In this document: in pieces, positions 1 through 8,182 of the stretch
Layout of the letters: each line of letters begins with the position of its first letter
How positions within the stretch are numbered: position 1 is the first letter of the stretch
Assembly (NCBI GenBank): GCA_002897695.1
Contig: BDTG01000033.1
Coordinates: 1 to 64,000, forward strand
Length of the DNA: 64,000 nt
Source: a bacterium BMS3Abin14
GTDB lineage: Bacteria > BMS3Abin14
Direction of reading: 5' to 3'
Program-made: the position numbers and the translations under genes
The notes under the pieces: model-generated
What the model saw: only the letters and a program-made list of their open reading frames with translations
What the model was told of the DNA's origin: nothing
The model's database searches: none

Positions 1-99
1 CGTTATCGCTGCCGTCAACGTCGTCTTGCCGTGGTCAACGTGACCTATCGTCCCTACGTTGATGTGCGGCTTCGTCCTCTCATACTTCGCCTTAGCCAT
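1..99 (-). CDS. tuf: Elongation factor Tu, 5' end only
   Basis: The first 33 codons of EF-Tu read from the minus strand; the rest lies beyond the window. The translation begins [20 protein letters not shown] and continues into VDHGKTT, the P-loop (G1) of the GTPase that carries aminoacyl-tRNA to the ribosome. A strong Shine-Dalgarno sequence (AGGAGGAG) sits 1-9 bases before the ATG. The gene follows four tRNA genes on the same strand and is probably cotranscribed with them. Confidence 0.97.
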   Translation of the reverse strand, partial: MAKAKYERTKPHINVGTIGHVDHGKTTLTAAIT

Positions 100-172
100 C
101 TTCTCCTCCTTGAGCTAACCGTGCCGGATGGAGCGGCGCCTGCTTTTGCAAAGATCCCCCTCAAAATCGCCA

Positions 173-247
173 TGGAGCCCACGGCCGGGATTGAACCGGC
201 GGCCTCTTCCTTACCAAGGAAGTGCTCCACCTCTGAGCTACGTGGGC
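173..247 (-). tRNA. tRNA-Thr (GGT)
   Basis: A 75-nt cloverleaf with encoded CCA. The acceptor stem GCCCACG pairs with CGTGGGC, the anticodon stem CTTCC/GGAAG encloses loop TTGGTAA (anticodon GGT), and the T arm is GCCGG-TTCAATC-CCGGC. It is the last tRNA before tuf, the position of thrT in the E. coli tufB operon. Confidence 0.96.
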
Positions 248-256
248 AGATCTTTC

Positions 257-333
257 TGGAGCGGGAAACGGGACTCGAACCCGCGACCCTCAGCTTGGAA
301 GGCTGACGCTCTAGCCAACTGAGCTATTCCCGC
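257..333 (-). tRNA. tRNA-Gly (TCC)
   Basis: A 77-nt cloverleaf with encoded CCA: acceptor GCGGGAA/TTCCCGC, anticodon stem TCAGC/GCTGA, loop CTTCCAA (anticodon TCC), T arm with GTTCGAGTC. It lies 9 bases upstream of the tRNA-Thr(GGT) gene, corresponding to glyT of the E. coli cluster. Confidence 0.96.
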
Positions 334-429
334 TTACCTCAAAAAAATATACGCTCCAAGAGCGAAAAACACCCTCTCTTGAAAGCTGGCACCTGCGAAC
401 CGATCAATCGCGCCGCCGAGCATTTCAGA

Positions 430-514
430 TGGTGGGGAGGAGTGGATTCGAACCACTGTAGGCAGCGCCAACGGGTTTACAGCCCGTCCCCTTTAGCCAC
501 TCGGGCACCTCCCC
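430..514 (-). tRNA. tRNA-Tyr (GTA)
   Basis: An 85-nt class II tRNA with a long variable arm and encoded CCA. Acceptor GGGGAGG pairs with CCTCCCC; the anticodon loop CTGTAAA gives anticodon GTA. It is the second tRNA of the four-gene cluster upstream of tuf. Confidence 0.96.
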
Positions 515-573
515 CGAAATCCTGCTGAAACCCTATAATACCGGCCGGATATTGCCCGACCCAATTGGGCCTT

Positions 574-648
574 TGGAGCTGGCGATGGGACTCGAACCCG
601 CAACCTGCGCATTACAAATGCGCTGCTCTACCATTGAGCTACGCCAGC
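574..648 (-). tRNA. tRNA-Thr (TGT)
   Basis: A 75-nt cloverleaf with encoded CCA: acceptor GCTGGCG/CGCCAGC, anticodon stem GCGCA/TGCGC, loop TTTGTAA (anticodon TGT). It is the first gene of the Thr-Tyr-Gly-Thr-tuf cluster, so the cluster promoter should lie just upstream (positions above 648). Confidence 0.96.
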
Positions 649-745
649 GACAATACGAGATGCGCGAGTTCCGTTTCTGCCTCGTCCGGGTCGATTTTCA
701 TGCCTCTTCCAGGTAGATACCTTCCAATAAAGGATAACACGCTTA

Positions 746-772
746 ATTAGAAGGTCGGCCCCTGTTTGTCAA
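746..772 (-). promoter_or_regulatory. Putative sigma70 promoter of the tRNA-tuf cluster
   Basis: On the minus strand a perfect TTGACA (767-772) is followed after 15 bp by TCTAAT (746-751), five of six matches to TATAAT. The spacing is shorter than the usual 16-18 bp. It is the only good match between rlmB and the first tRNA, about 100 bp upstream of tRNA-Thr(TGT). Confidence 0.5.
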
Positions 773-790
773 GTTTTTTTTCCGCAGGTT

Positions 791-1558
791 TTACAGAGTT
801 TTCACTTCTCCCGCCGCCGTCCGGGCCCTTCGGGTCGTCACATGATAAAGAACAATGCCCGCAGCCACGGAAACATTAAGGGACCCTATGGTTCCGCACC
901 CCGGGATTGATACCACCAGGTCGCATAGATTTCTGACCCCCTTGCCCAAACCGCGATCCTCCCCTCCCAGGACCAGAACGATTTTACCGGTTGCGTCCTC
1001 CCATTCACACAGGCTAACGCCCCCCGTCTCTACACCGATCATCCAGTATCCCGCTTTTTTCAGGCGTACGCAAGCCGAAGCGGCACCGGGGACTACCGCG
1101 ATGGGCAGGCTTTCCATTGCTCCCGCTGAGGTTCGGGAGGCCGACGGACTGAGGGGCGATGAGCCCTTCCCCGGAACCAGAAGGGCCCTGGCTCCCAGGA
1201 ATGACATGCACCTGGCGATGGCGCCCAGGTTCCGCGGATCCTCAATGCCGACACACAGAACAAGCAGATCCCGGCCCTCGGGGGGGTCGAACCTCAATAT
1301 CTCATCCAGTGAGAACACAGGGAGTGGGCTGCACTCAAGCAAAACACCCTGATGCTTGCCGTGTCCCGCGATCCTGGACAGTTCAGCGGAATTCTCCCGG
1401 CGGACGGGGATATTCAGGCCGCGGGCCAGGCGCTCGAATTCCCGGGCTTCCGTCTTTCGCGATATCAAAAGGCGGTAAAGGGCCCTTCGGCGATTGCGCA
1501 GCGCTTCCAGGACGGCCTGGCGACCGGTCAGTATCTGGGTTTCTTCGTTATCTTTCAT
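791..1558 (-). CDS. rlmB: 23S rRNA 2'-O-ribose methyltransferase, TrmH/SpoU family (RlmB-like)
   Basis: A 255-residue SpoU-family enzyme, about the usual RlmB length. Residues 10-80 form the substrate-binding domain. The rest is the knotted methylase domain with motif 1 DPRNLGAIAR (107-116), motif 2 GGEDRG (198-203) and motif 3 SLNVSVAAG (226-234), which build the S-adenosylmethionine pocket. RlmB methylates G2251 in the P loop of 23S rRNA; some relatives act on tRNA, so the exact target is inferred. The ATG overlaps the cysS stop by four bases (ATGA), implying translational coupling. No hairpin terminator is visible before the tRNA cluster promoter. Confidence 0.88.
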   Translation of the reverse strand: MKDNEETQILTGRQAVLEALRNRRRALYRLLISRKTEAREFERLARGLNIPVRRENSAELSRIAGHGKHQGVLLECSPLPVFSLDEILRFDPPEGRDLLVLCVGIEDPRNLGAIARCMSFLGARALLVPGKGSSPLSPSASRTSAGAMESLPIAVVPGAASACVRLKKAGYWMIGVETGGVSLCEWEDATGKIVLVLGGEDRGLGKGVRNLCDLVVSIPGCGTIGSLNVSVAAGIVLYHVTTRRARTAAGEVKTL

Positions 1559-3024
1559 CCCTTCCGCCCAAGCGGCGCCAGAACCGGCCCCTGTGGGGTA
1601 TCCTGAACTGTGAAGCCCATCTCGGCAATCCGGTCCCTCAGTCGGTCGGCCTCGGCCCAGTCCTTCCCCTTTCTCGCCCCGTCCCGTCTGACGGCCAGAG
1701 CCATGGCTTCCCGGGCATTGCCGTCCTCTGATTCCCGGCCCACACCCAGATATGCCGCGCCCTCCTCAAGGCCGCCCTCAAAAAGCCCCAGCACCCCGCC
1801 AAGACGGACAAAAAGCCGGTCCACTTCCCCCTTCCATCCCCCCGACACCGAATGCCCCTCCGAGTCGGCCCGGTCCAGCACACTGTTGACAACAGGAAGG
1901 GCTGAAAAGAGGTGGCCCAACGCCGCCGCAGAGTTGAAGTCGTCATCCATGGCCCGGATAAAGGCCGATTCGACCTCATCCCCGAGAACCCTGAGGGATT
2001 CCGCCTCCGCCCTGCCCGGCTCACGTTCATCGGGCACATAGCGACCAGCCCTGGCGAAAAGATTCATGAATCTCTCGTACCTGACCTGTGCCTCATCCAG
2101 GTTCCGGTCCGAAAAATCCAGGGGGCTGCGATAGTGGGTGGAGAGGAGGAAGATGCGCACCACTTCCGGCCTGTACTTTTTCAGCACATCCCGGATCGTA
2201 AAGAAGTTGCCGAGGGATTTGGACATCTTCTCGCTGTCAACGTTGACGAATCCGTTGTGCATCCAATACCTGGCGAACTCTCTGCCGGCTGCGGCCTCGG
2301 ACTGGGCAATCTCATTTTCATGGTGAGGAAAGATGAGGTCTTTTCCTCCCCCATGAATGTCGAATGGCTGGCCCAGCAGGGCGGAGGACATGGCCGAGCA
2401 CTCAATGTGCCAGCCGGGACGCCCCCGCCCCCAGGGGCTTTCCCACCAGGGCTCGCCCGGCTTAGAGGACTTCCAAAGGGCAAAATCCAAGGGGTCTTTT
2501 TTTCGCTCATCAACCTCAATCCTGGCCCCCGCCCTCATGTCGTCCGGATTTCTCCCGGAAAGCCTGCCGTACGGCTTGAACCTGGCGACCTCGAAGTAGA
2601 CATCCCCCTCAACCTCGTACCCGTAACCCCTGTCCACGAGCCGCTGGACCAGTTTAATGATATCCCCGATATACTCCGTGGCTCTGGGACCCTTGTCTGC
2701 ACGCCCGACTCCAAGCGCTTCCATGTCCTCATCGTGGGCCCTGATGAAGGTTTCGGCTACATCTTTCCAGGCCCGGCCCTCCTCATTGCTTTTTTTGATG
2801 ATCTTGTCGTCAATGTCGGTGTAGTTCCTGACGAAGGTCACGTCGTAGCCTTTAAACTCCATGTACCTTCGGACCATATCAAAAGCCACCGCGGCCCTGG
2901 CGTGCCCGATATGACAGTAGTCGTAGACCGTCACACCGCAGGTATATATACCTACACCGGGGGGATTGATTGGAACGAACTCCTCCTTACGGCCGGTCAG
3001 GGTGTTGTATATGCGAAGGGTCAT
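1555..3024 (-). CDS. cysS: Cysteinyl-tRNA synthetase
   Basis: Charges tRNA-Cys with cysteine in the cytoplasm. I place the start at the ATG giving MTLRIYNTLTGRKEEF (489 residues), preceded by GGGAG; an in-frame extension of 18 codons upstream lacks family similarity. The class I signatures are present: HIGH at 38-41 and KMSKS at 266-270. The zinc ligands Cys29, Cys209, His234 and Glu238 are all visible in their family contexts. The C-terminal tail is of usual length. It is followed with a four-base overlap by rlmB and preceded after about 95 bp by ispF. The upstream gap holds a short heptamer repeat. Confidence 0.97.
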   Translation of the reverse strand: MTLRIYNTLTGRKEEFVPINPPGVGIYTCGVTVYDYCHIGHARAAVAFDMVRRYMEFKGYDVTFVRNYTDIDDKIIKKSNEEGRAWKDVAETFIRAHDEDMEALGVGRADKGPRATEYIGDIIKLVQRLVDRGYGYEVEGDVYFEVARFKPYGRLSGRNPDDMRAGARIEVDERKKDPLDFALWKSSKPGEPWWESPWGRGRPGWHIECSAMSSALLGQPFDIHGGGKDLIFPHHENEIAQSEAAAGREFARYWMHNGFVNVDSEKMSKSLGNFFTIRDVLKKYRPEVVRIFLLSTHYRSPLDFSDRNLDEAQVRYERFMNLFARAGRYVPDEREPGRAEAESLRVLGDEVESAFIRAMDDDFNSAAALGHLFSALPVVNSVLDRADSEGHSVSGGWKGEVDRLFVRLGGVLGLFEGGLEEGAAYLGVGRESEDGNAREAMALAVRRDGARKGKDWAEADRLRDRIAEMGFTVQDTPQGPVLAPLGRKG

Positions 3025-3070
3025 AGAAACTCCCGTTAAGTGGTTAGTCCAGTGCCTGGTTCCTGGTTTT

Positions 3071-3103
3071 AACCTCAAACCTCAAACCTCAAACCTCAAA
3101 CCT
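3071..3103. repeat. Heptamer tandem repeat (AACCTCA)n
   Basis: Four to five head-to-tail copies of a 7-bp unit (CCTCAAA) fill the gap between ispF and cysS. The same unit, in either orientation, recurs at 40329-40389 and 40570-40603. It codes for nothing visible. Confidence 0.85.
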
Positions 3104-3118
3104 GCCTTTCCCCATTGC

Positions 3119-3610
3119 CTATCGTCTGCTTTTCCTCCTGATCAATGCGACGGCGATGGCCGCAAGGCCCTCACCCCGCCCCACGAACCCCATCCCCTCA
3201 CCGGTCGTGGCCTTGATGTTAACCGTGCCCGGCCCCAACCCGGCATTCTCCAGCTTCAGGATCATCCGGGGGATGAACGGGCCCATTTTGGGACGCTCTG
3301 CAAGGAGGGTGGCATCCACGTTGACGGCCTCCCAACCATCCCCTCTCAGCAGGCCGAGGACCTTTTTAAGCAGTGTAAGGCTGTCAGCCCCTTTGTACCT
3401 GTCATCGGTGTCGGGAAAATGCCCTCCCAAATCCCCCATGCCCGCAGCGCCCAGGAGGGCATCCATAAGGGCGTGGGTGAGGACATCCGCGTCAGAATGC
3501 CCTTCCAGACCCATTTCATAAGGAATTCGCACACCACCGAGGACAAGAGCCCTGCCCACGATCAGCCTATGGGAGTCAAAGCCGATCCCCGTGCGGGTCC
3601 GGTCATCCAT
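3119..3610 (-). CDS. ispF: 2-C-methyl-D-erythritol 2,4-cyclodiphosphate synthase
   Basis: Fifth step of the MEP isoprenoid pathway: cyclises CDP-methylerythritol 2-phosphate with release of CMP. The protein is 163 residues, the normal size. The metal-binding motif GFDSH (10-14, Asp12 and His14) and the segment GHSDADVLTHALMDALLGA, which contributes the third ligand and substrate contacts, are intact, as is the C-terminal motif with KATTGEGMG (family KATTTE). Its ATG overlaps the end of ispD by eight bases, so ispD and ispF form one unit, as in many bacteria where they are adjacent or fused. Confidence 0.97.
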   Translation of the reverse strand: MDDRTRTGIGFDSHRLIVGRALVLGGVRIPYEMGLEGHSDADVLTHALMDALLGAAGMGDLGGHFPDTDDRYKGADSLTLLKKVLGLLRGDGWEAVNVDATLLAERPKMGPFIPRMILKLENAGLGPGTVNIKATTGEGMGFVGRGEGLAAIAVALIRRKSRR

Positions 3611-4313
3611 TATCCGGCCCTCCTTTCTGAATGATCCACCTTGCCAGATCGAGGTCGTTCAGGGTCGTGATCTTTATGTTCCCGGGATCACCCTCCACAA
3701 GTCTGGTCTCATGGCCCGTCTCCTCGATCAGGGATGAGTCGTCGGTGGCCGAGATACTCCCCTTTATCGCCCTCTTGTGCGCCGCCAGGATCAGATCCCG
3801 ATGGAAGGCCTGAGGGGTCTGGGCCAGAAACACCTTCTCCCTCCCTATTGTACCGGCTGCCGTTTCACCCCCGTCATCGGATATTTTTACGGTATCCGTG
3901 GCCGGCATCGCGGCGAGAGCGGCCCCCCACTCAGCGGCCGCGGCCAGCACATCACCGATGAGGCGCTCAGATACGAAGGGCCGGCCCCCATCATGTATCA
4001 GAACAATGTCCCGGTCCGCCGGGATCTTCATCAGCAGTTCCCACACGGTGTGCCGCCTTTCCTCTCCCCCTCCGATAACGGAGACATCATCCTGGAGGGA
4101 ATATTTTCTGACTACCTCCCTCATGCACAGATCAACCTCATCGGGACGGACGGCAACGGTAACGGAATCGATGTGGCGGCTTTTCAGGAGCGATCTCAAG
4201 GTGCGGGCCAGGAGGGGAACGCCTGAAACGTCCAGGTATGCCTTGCTGTAGCCCAACCCCATTCGGACCGCGGAGCCGGCAGCCGGCACGATGGTGTAAA
4301 CACGCCCTCTCAT
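3603..4313 (-). CDS. ispD: 2-C-methyl-D-erythritol 4-phosphate cytidylyltransferase
   Basis: Third step of the MEP pathway: transfers CMP from CTP to methylerythritol 4-phosphate. The nucleotide-binding loop reads IVPAAGSAVRMG near the N terminus, followed by SKAYL. HDGGRPFVS (family HDAARP) and AQTPQAF are also family signatures. I chose the ATG giving MRGRVYTIVPAAG (236 residues); a TTG six codons earlier overlaps the upstream stop by four bases and has a good Shine-Dalgarno match, so it cannot be excluded. The gene is translationally linked to the HD-nuclease gene before it and ispF after it. Confidence 0.95.
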   Translation of the reverse strand: MRGRVYTIVPAAGSAVRMGLGYSKAYLDVSGVPLLARTLRSLLKSRHIDSVTVAVRPDEVDLCMREVVRKYSLQDDVSVIGGGEERRHTVWELLMKIPADRDIVLIHDGGRPFVSERLIGDVLAAAAEWGAALAAMPATDTVKISDDGGETAAGTIGREKVFLAQTPQAFHRDLILAAHKRAIKGSISATDDSSLIEETGHETRLVEGDPGNIKITTLNDLDLARWIIQKGGPDNG

Positions 4314-4327
4314 CGAGTCAGTCCCCG

Positions 4328-5335
4328 TCAAAACAGCTTCCCCTGATCGTCTGCTCCCGTTTTCCCGGACGGGTTCTTCCGGATAACCGGCTTTTCATCC
4401 CCCGGAAACAGAAAAAATCTGCCGAGGCCCCTGACGTACTCCCCCGGAGGATCTCCGGCCCCCTCCCGGGATGATGATATCCGCGACGCCCTGAGCATAT
4501 CCAGCTTCGCGTCCAGGTCATCAGCATAGTGGACCACCAGCGCTTCAGGGATCGAAGGGGCTTTTGGCGAACCCAGTTCCAGTTTACCATGATGGCTGAG
4601 GATGATGTGGTAAAGCTCCAGGGCGAGGGCCTCAGGAAAACCCGGGACCTTTTCGATGTAGCTCTTCAGCATGGGGATCCCAAGGGCAATATGGCCCATG
4701 AGCCGACCTTCGGTGGAGACCTGAAAAGCGCGGGCAATCTCGTACTCCCTTACCTTTCCAATGTCATGCAGGAGCGCCCCCGCAATAAGGATGTCAGGTC
4801 TCAGCCATGTGTATTTCTCTCCCACAGCGCCGGCCAGGGCACATACCCCGAGACTGTGTTCCGCGAGGCCTCCTATGCGGGCGTGATGCATTGTAACCGC
4901 CGCCGGAGAACGGAGAAAATCTTTCATGAAAGCGCCATCTCTCTCTATCGCCGCAAAGAGGGCATTGAGGTTTTCATCGGTAATTTTCTTCACCCATTTT
5001 CTCCAGGATATTCCCAATTCCTCCTCCGAAAATTCCGATGACGGATAGAGGGAACGCGGATCTATGGCGGAGGTTTCCCCGGCGATCCTGTCCACTTTGA
5101 GCTGGATTCGCTCCTGGTAGAGAACTGCTGTACCCGCAGCGTTCACGGGGTCCCCGGGGAGAAGGGACGGAAGGGTTTCCAGATCAGTATCCCAGAGACG
5201 CCCCTCAAAATCCTGTTGGGGGGTTCCGAGGGTCAGGGTGACGAAGGGTTTTCCACCCCTCGTTTTTCCCGAAGAGATCGCCTTGAGAAGAAAGGTCCTG
5301 TTGAACTTTTCGTTTTCTTTAAACAGTGTTGTCAT
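4328..5335 (-). CDS. HD-domain 3'-5' exoribonuclease, YhaM/CBF1-like
   Basis: A 335-residue protein with an N-terminal OB-fold (about residues 10-90, with a GKPFVTLTLGT strand pair) and a C-terminal HD metal-dependent phosphohydrolase domain. The HD residues are visible in order: the His before GLAEHSLGVC, the HD pair in LLHDIGK, the ILSHHG element, and the final Asp in HYADDLDAKL. YhaM proteins are Mn-dependent 3'-5' exonucleases acting on RNA and single-stranded DNA. That activity is known for Firmicutes members and inferred here. It reads into ispD. Confidence 0.88.
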   Translation of the reverse strand: MTTLFKENEKFNRTFLLKAISSGKTRGGKPFVTLTLGTPQQDFEGRLWDTDLETLPSLLPGDPVNAAGTAVLYQERIQLKVDRIAGETSAIDPRSLYPSSEFSEEELGISWRKWVKKITDENLNALFAAIERDGAFMKDFLRSPAAVTMHHARIGGLAEHSLGVCALAGAVGEKYTWLRPDILIAGALLHDIGKVREYEIARAFQVSTEGRLMGHIALGIPMLKSYIEKVPGFPEALALELYHIILSHHGKLELGSPKAPSIPEALVVHYADDLDAKLDMLRASRISSSREGAGDPPGEYVRGLGRFFLFPGDEKPVIRKNPSGKTGADDQGKLF

Positions 5336-5385
5336 ATCGCCTCATCTTTCAAAAAGGTTTTCGCCCCGGGAATGAGTGCCCGGTT

Positions 5386-6993
5386 CTAATCCCTGATCAT
5401 CTGAATGGAAAGAACCATGGCCACGTGGCGTGCGAAAAACTCCAACAGGTTGATGGTCTCGGACGGAATTGGCCTGTGGGTATATTTCCTGTCCGCGCCG
5501 ATGACTCCGACAACCTTCCCCTCGTGGCTCAAAAGCGGAACGATGACAAAGATTCGGGATCGAATAGCGGGTATCCTGCTGTACGGCTCGGCCAGTCGAT
5601 ATTCCGGCGGAACAGGCTTATTGCCGTCAAAATAGATTGTTTTTCCATCTCGAAAAGCTCTGGAGATGGCGCCTCCCCGATCATCCATGGGGACCTTGAT
5701 CTCGTCCTGGGGATAGTTTTCTATGCCGACGGAGGTCTTGCACTCGAGCATTCCCGTCCCCCAGTTCGGCATAAAGAGGTTGAGGCGATCCAGCTCGAAG
5801 AGCTCCTTGGCCATGATCTCCTGTATCCCCTGGATGACCGGCCCTATCTCCCTGTGGGACAGGAAGGCCCGACTCAGTTCGAGCTGAAATTCCTGGAGAC
5901 GCATCAGATGACTATTGCTCTCGGAAAGACTTTCATTGGATGCTACAAGCCGTTTCCCCAGGCGGTGAAGCTCCAACTCACTCTCCACGCTGTGCATGAA
6001 GGCGGAGAGGACCCCCGTTTTCTCCTTTTCCGGCTTAACCTGTCCTTCCGGAAAGACAAGAATAAGGGTCACGGACGAACGGTTCTCATGACAATGGGCG
6101 AACCCCAGGATTACGGCCTTCCCGGCATCCGGCAGATCAACCTCCCTTTCCAGGCCCTCACAGCCGAATTCCGGATAAAGTCCATCAGACCTTATCAACT
6201 TTACGACAGGGGCGGGAGGGTTTCCCCATGACCGGACAACCACCTGGCCTCTCTCGGGATTCCTCCTGTTCAGCAGGAAGATCCACGGGGCATCGCTGAT
6301 TCGGCGGACATATTTAAACACAATGTCATACAACTTCTCATAATCGTCCACCTCCCGGGCATCCAGGAGAAACTCGTGCAGGATAGTGATCTCCGCGAGC
6401 CGCTTTTCCCCAATGGCGTTGGCCTTCTCAAGGGCCGCCGTATAGCGCCGAACCTCGTCGTGAGTTGCGGCGAGCTCCCGGGCCAACCGCTCCGCCCGTT
6501 CCCTTTCCTCAATGGACCTTCGGGCGATGATTCTGAGGAGAAGCGCTAAAAACCAGAACAGGCAGCCCCTTATTACAAGGTCAAACCAGTAGGCGTGGTT
6601 CCAGGTCGAGAGGATGGACGTGATGTAAACCACAGTGCTGCCGGCGGAGATACTCAGGACGCGTGTCCATTTGACGAAAGGCGCCCTTAAGGCCAGTATG
6701 AAATACAGGAGCAGGTAGAACTCGCTGTCGGACCCTCCGGTCAGATAGATCAGGAACCCGACAAAAAGGATATCAAGGTAGACCAGAAATTCCTTCTCCC
6801 CTGAACTGCCCCGGCGCCCGAACTGATCCCACAGATAGACCGCGGCCGAGAAGGCAAGGTATCCCAGTACAATTATTCTGACGCCCGCCACACCCAGGGG
6901 GTGCCTGGTGAAAAGCGTCCAGAGAAAAACACCAATCGCGAAAACGGATCGTACCAGAAAGCGCTGTGCCCGGGGCGGAACCCAATATTCCAT
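5386..6993 (-). CDS. Membrane sensor protein with PilS-like transmembrane region and GAF domains, no output domain
   Basis: 535 residues. Residues 10-165 contain about six hydrophobic helices with the motif DILFVGFLIYLTGGSDSEF, which closely resembles the N-terminal membrane region of PilS-type kinases, including the one at 62502. A coiled coil follows (about 165-215), then two GAF-like domains (about 215-345 and 375-535). The second ends in the typical helix LLEFFARHVAMVLS. No histidine kinase, GGDEF or helix-turn-helix domain follows, so it would have to signal through a partner protein. It sits between the M28 peptidase (1-bp gap) and the YhaM-like gene. The specific signal and partner are unknown. 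Confidence 0.8.
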   Translation of the reverse strand: MEYWVPPRAQRFLVRSVFAIGVFLWTLFTRHPLGVAGVRIIVLGYLAFSAAVYLWDQFGRRGSSGEKEFLVYLDILFVGFLIYLTGGSDSEFYLLLYFILALRAPFVKWTRVLSISAGSTVVYITSILSTWNHAYWFDLVIRGCLFWFLALLLRIIARRSIEERERAERLARELAATHDEVRRYTAALEKANAIGEKRLAEITILHEFLLDAREVDDYEKLYDIVFKYVRRISDAPWIFLLNRRNPERGQVVVRSWGNPPAPVVKLIRSDGLYPEFGCEGLEREVDLPDAGKAVILGFAHCHENRSSVTLILVFPEGQVKPEKEKTGVLSAFMHSVESELELHRLGKRLVASNESLSESNSHLMRLQEFQLELSRAFLSHREIGPVIQGIQEIMAKELFELDRLNLFMPNWGTGMLECKTSVGIENYPQDEIKVPMDDRGGAISRAFRDGKTIYFDGNKPVPPEYRLAEPYSRIPAIRSRIFVIVPLLSHEGKVVGVIGADRKYTHRPIPSETINLLEFFARHVAMVLSIQMIRD

Positions 6994-6994
6994 A

Positions 6995-8182
6995 TTAATC
7001 CAGCTCCCGGAAGATCAGTCGCAAGGACTCGGTGACCAGCGACATTGTCGGGTAATCGACGTTAAAGGCATTGTCGATGCTGGAATGACGGATGTAATTG
7101 GGATAATCCGACAACCAGAGGGATGGGACACCGCGAAGGGCGAACGGGGTATGGTTGCTTTTGCCGGTTTTGGAACGAACACGCTCGGCGGTGTAACCCA
7201 GGCCCTGCAGAACATCACAGGCCAGATGGGAAAGCCCGTCATCCATCACGGCGTCCCTGTCGCGCGTGATGACGCAGAGGTTGGGCCACCCGACGGCGTC
7301 AAGGTTCACCACACAGGATGTCACTTTGAGGAGGTTGGCCCTGTAACGCTGGGCGGCAAACTGTTCCGCTCCGATACATCCCTCCTCCTCGCAGTCGGCG
7401 AAAAGATAACGAAGCTTCACCGGAAGGTCCCGTCCGTATCCGGACCGGATAAAGGCGAGCATGACGGCGACACCGGAGGCATCATCGCTGGCCCCCGGGG
7501 TGTGGGGTCTGGTATCATAATGAGCGGTGAGAAGGGCATGGCGCCCGTTGTCCCCATCGTACCCGGCCTCCAGATTCCGGCACCGGATCCTTCGCCTTTT
7601 GGAACTGCAGCGGAGCCTTACCCTGGCGCCGCCCGCCTCGATCACCCTGAGGGCCACCGATTTGCGTATAGCGAAACCGGGGATGGGGGCAAGGATATAG
7701 TCGCATGCTCCCGAATAAAGTTCATCGATATAGTTATTGTACCATATCAGGGCTGAAGCGCCCCTCATGGCAGCCTCACGGATTTTGGCTGTCTCATGAC
7801 TTTTCCAGAGCATGGCCAGGTGGACCTTGCCCTCAGTATTGTTCAGTGACTCGTAATCCTCCTCACGCGCATGTCCGACGGGGAGAATTTCATACTCCAT
7901 TCTGCGGATTGAAGGGGAACCTATACCCGGAAGCGTCTCGACCTTTTCGTACCCCTGACCGATATCGACCTCCAGGGACCACCTGTGTGGAACGTGGATG
8001 TCAGCCGTAAACGGCTGAACGTTCACCCAAAGCCCACATGAACGCAGTGTCCGGTAGAGATACTCAAATGTTTTTCTGTGCCCCTTGCCGCCGACAAATC
8101 GGTCGGGATAATCCAGACTGAGCCTGTGTATGTAGGATTTCAGCTGCTCTTCCACCGATTCACCTGCCGGCTTCCCCGACAT
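6995..8182 (-). CDS. M28-family zinc aminopeptidase
   Basis: A 395-residue protein with the co-catalytic dizinc signatures of family M28: the His-Asp of LLTAHYDTRP, the Asp of GASDDASGVA, the Glu pair of CEEEGCIGAE, the Asp of NLDAVG and a late His in the region NHTPFALRGVPSLWLSDYPN. M28 enzymes remove N-terminal residues from peptides. No clear signal peptide is visible, so a cytoplasmic location is more likely. An intervening domain around residues 85-190 resembles a protease-associated insertion. Its start lies within the end of the upstream TPR lipoprotein gene (23-bp overlap), so the two are probably coexpressed. Confidence 0.87.
   Translation of the reverse strand: MSGKPAGESVEEQLKSYIHRLSLDYPDRFVGGKGHRKTFEYLYRTLRSCGLWVNVQPFTADIHVPHRWSLEVDIGQGYEKVETLPGIGSPSIRRMEYEILPVGHAREEDYESLNNTEGKVHLAMLWKSHETAKIREAAMRGASALIWYNNYIDELYSGACDYILAPIPGFAIRKSVALRVIEAGGARVRLRCSSKRRRIRCRNLEAGYDGDNGRHALLTAHYDTRPHTPGASDDASGVAVMLAFIRSGYGRDLPVKLRYLFADCEEEGCIGAEQFAAQRYRANLLKVTSCVVNLDAVGWPNLCVITRDRDAVMDDGLSHLACDVLQGLGYTAERVRSKTGKSNHTPFALRGVPSLWLSDYPNYIRHSSIDNAFNVDYPTMSLVTESLRLIFRELD

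Noticed and set aside
1912-3039. Long plus-strand frame opposite cysS
   Set aside because: Antisense shadow of a conserved gene with low-complexity, family-free translation.
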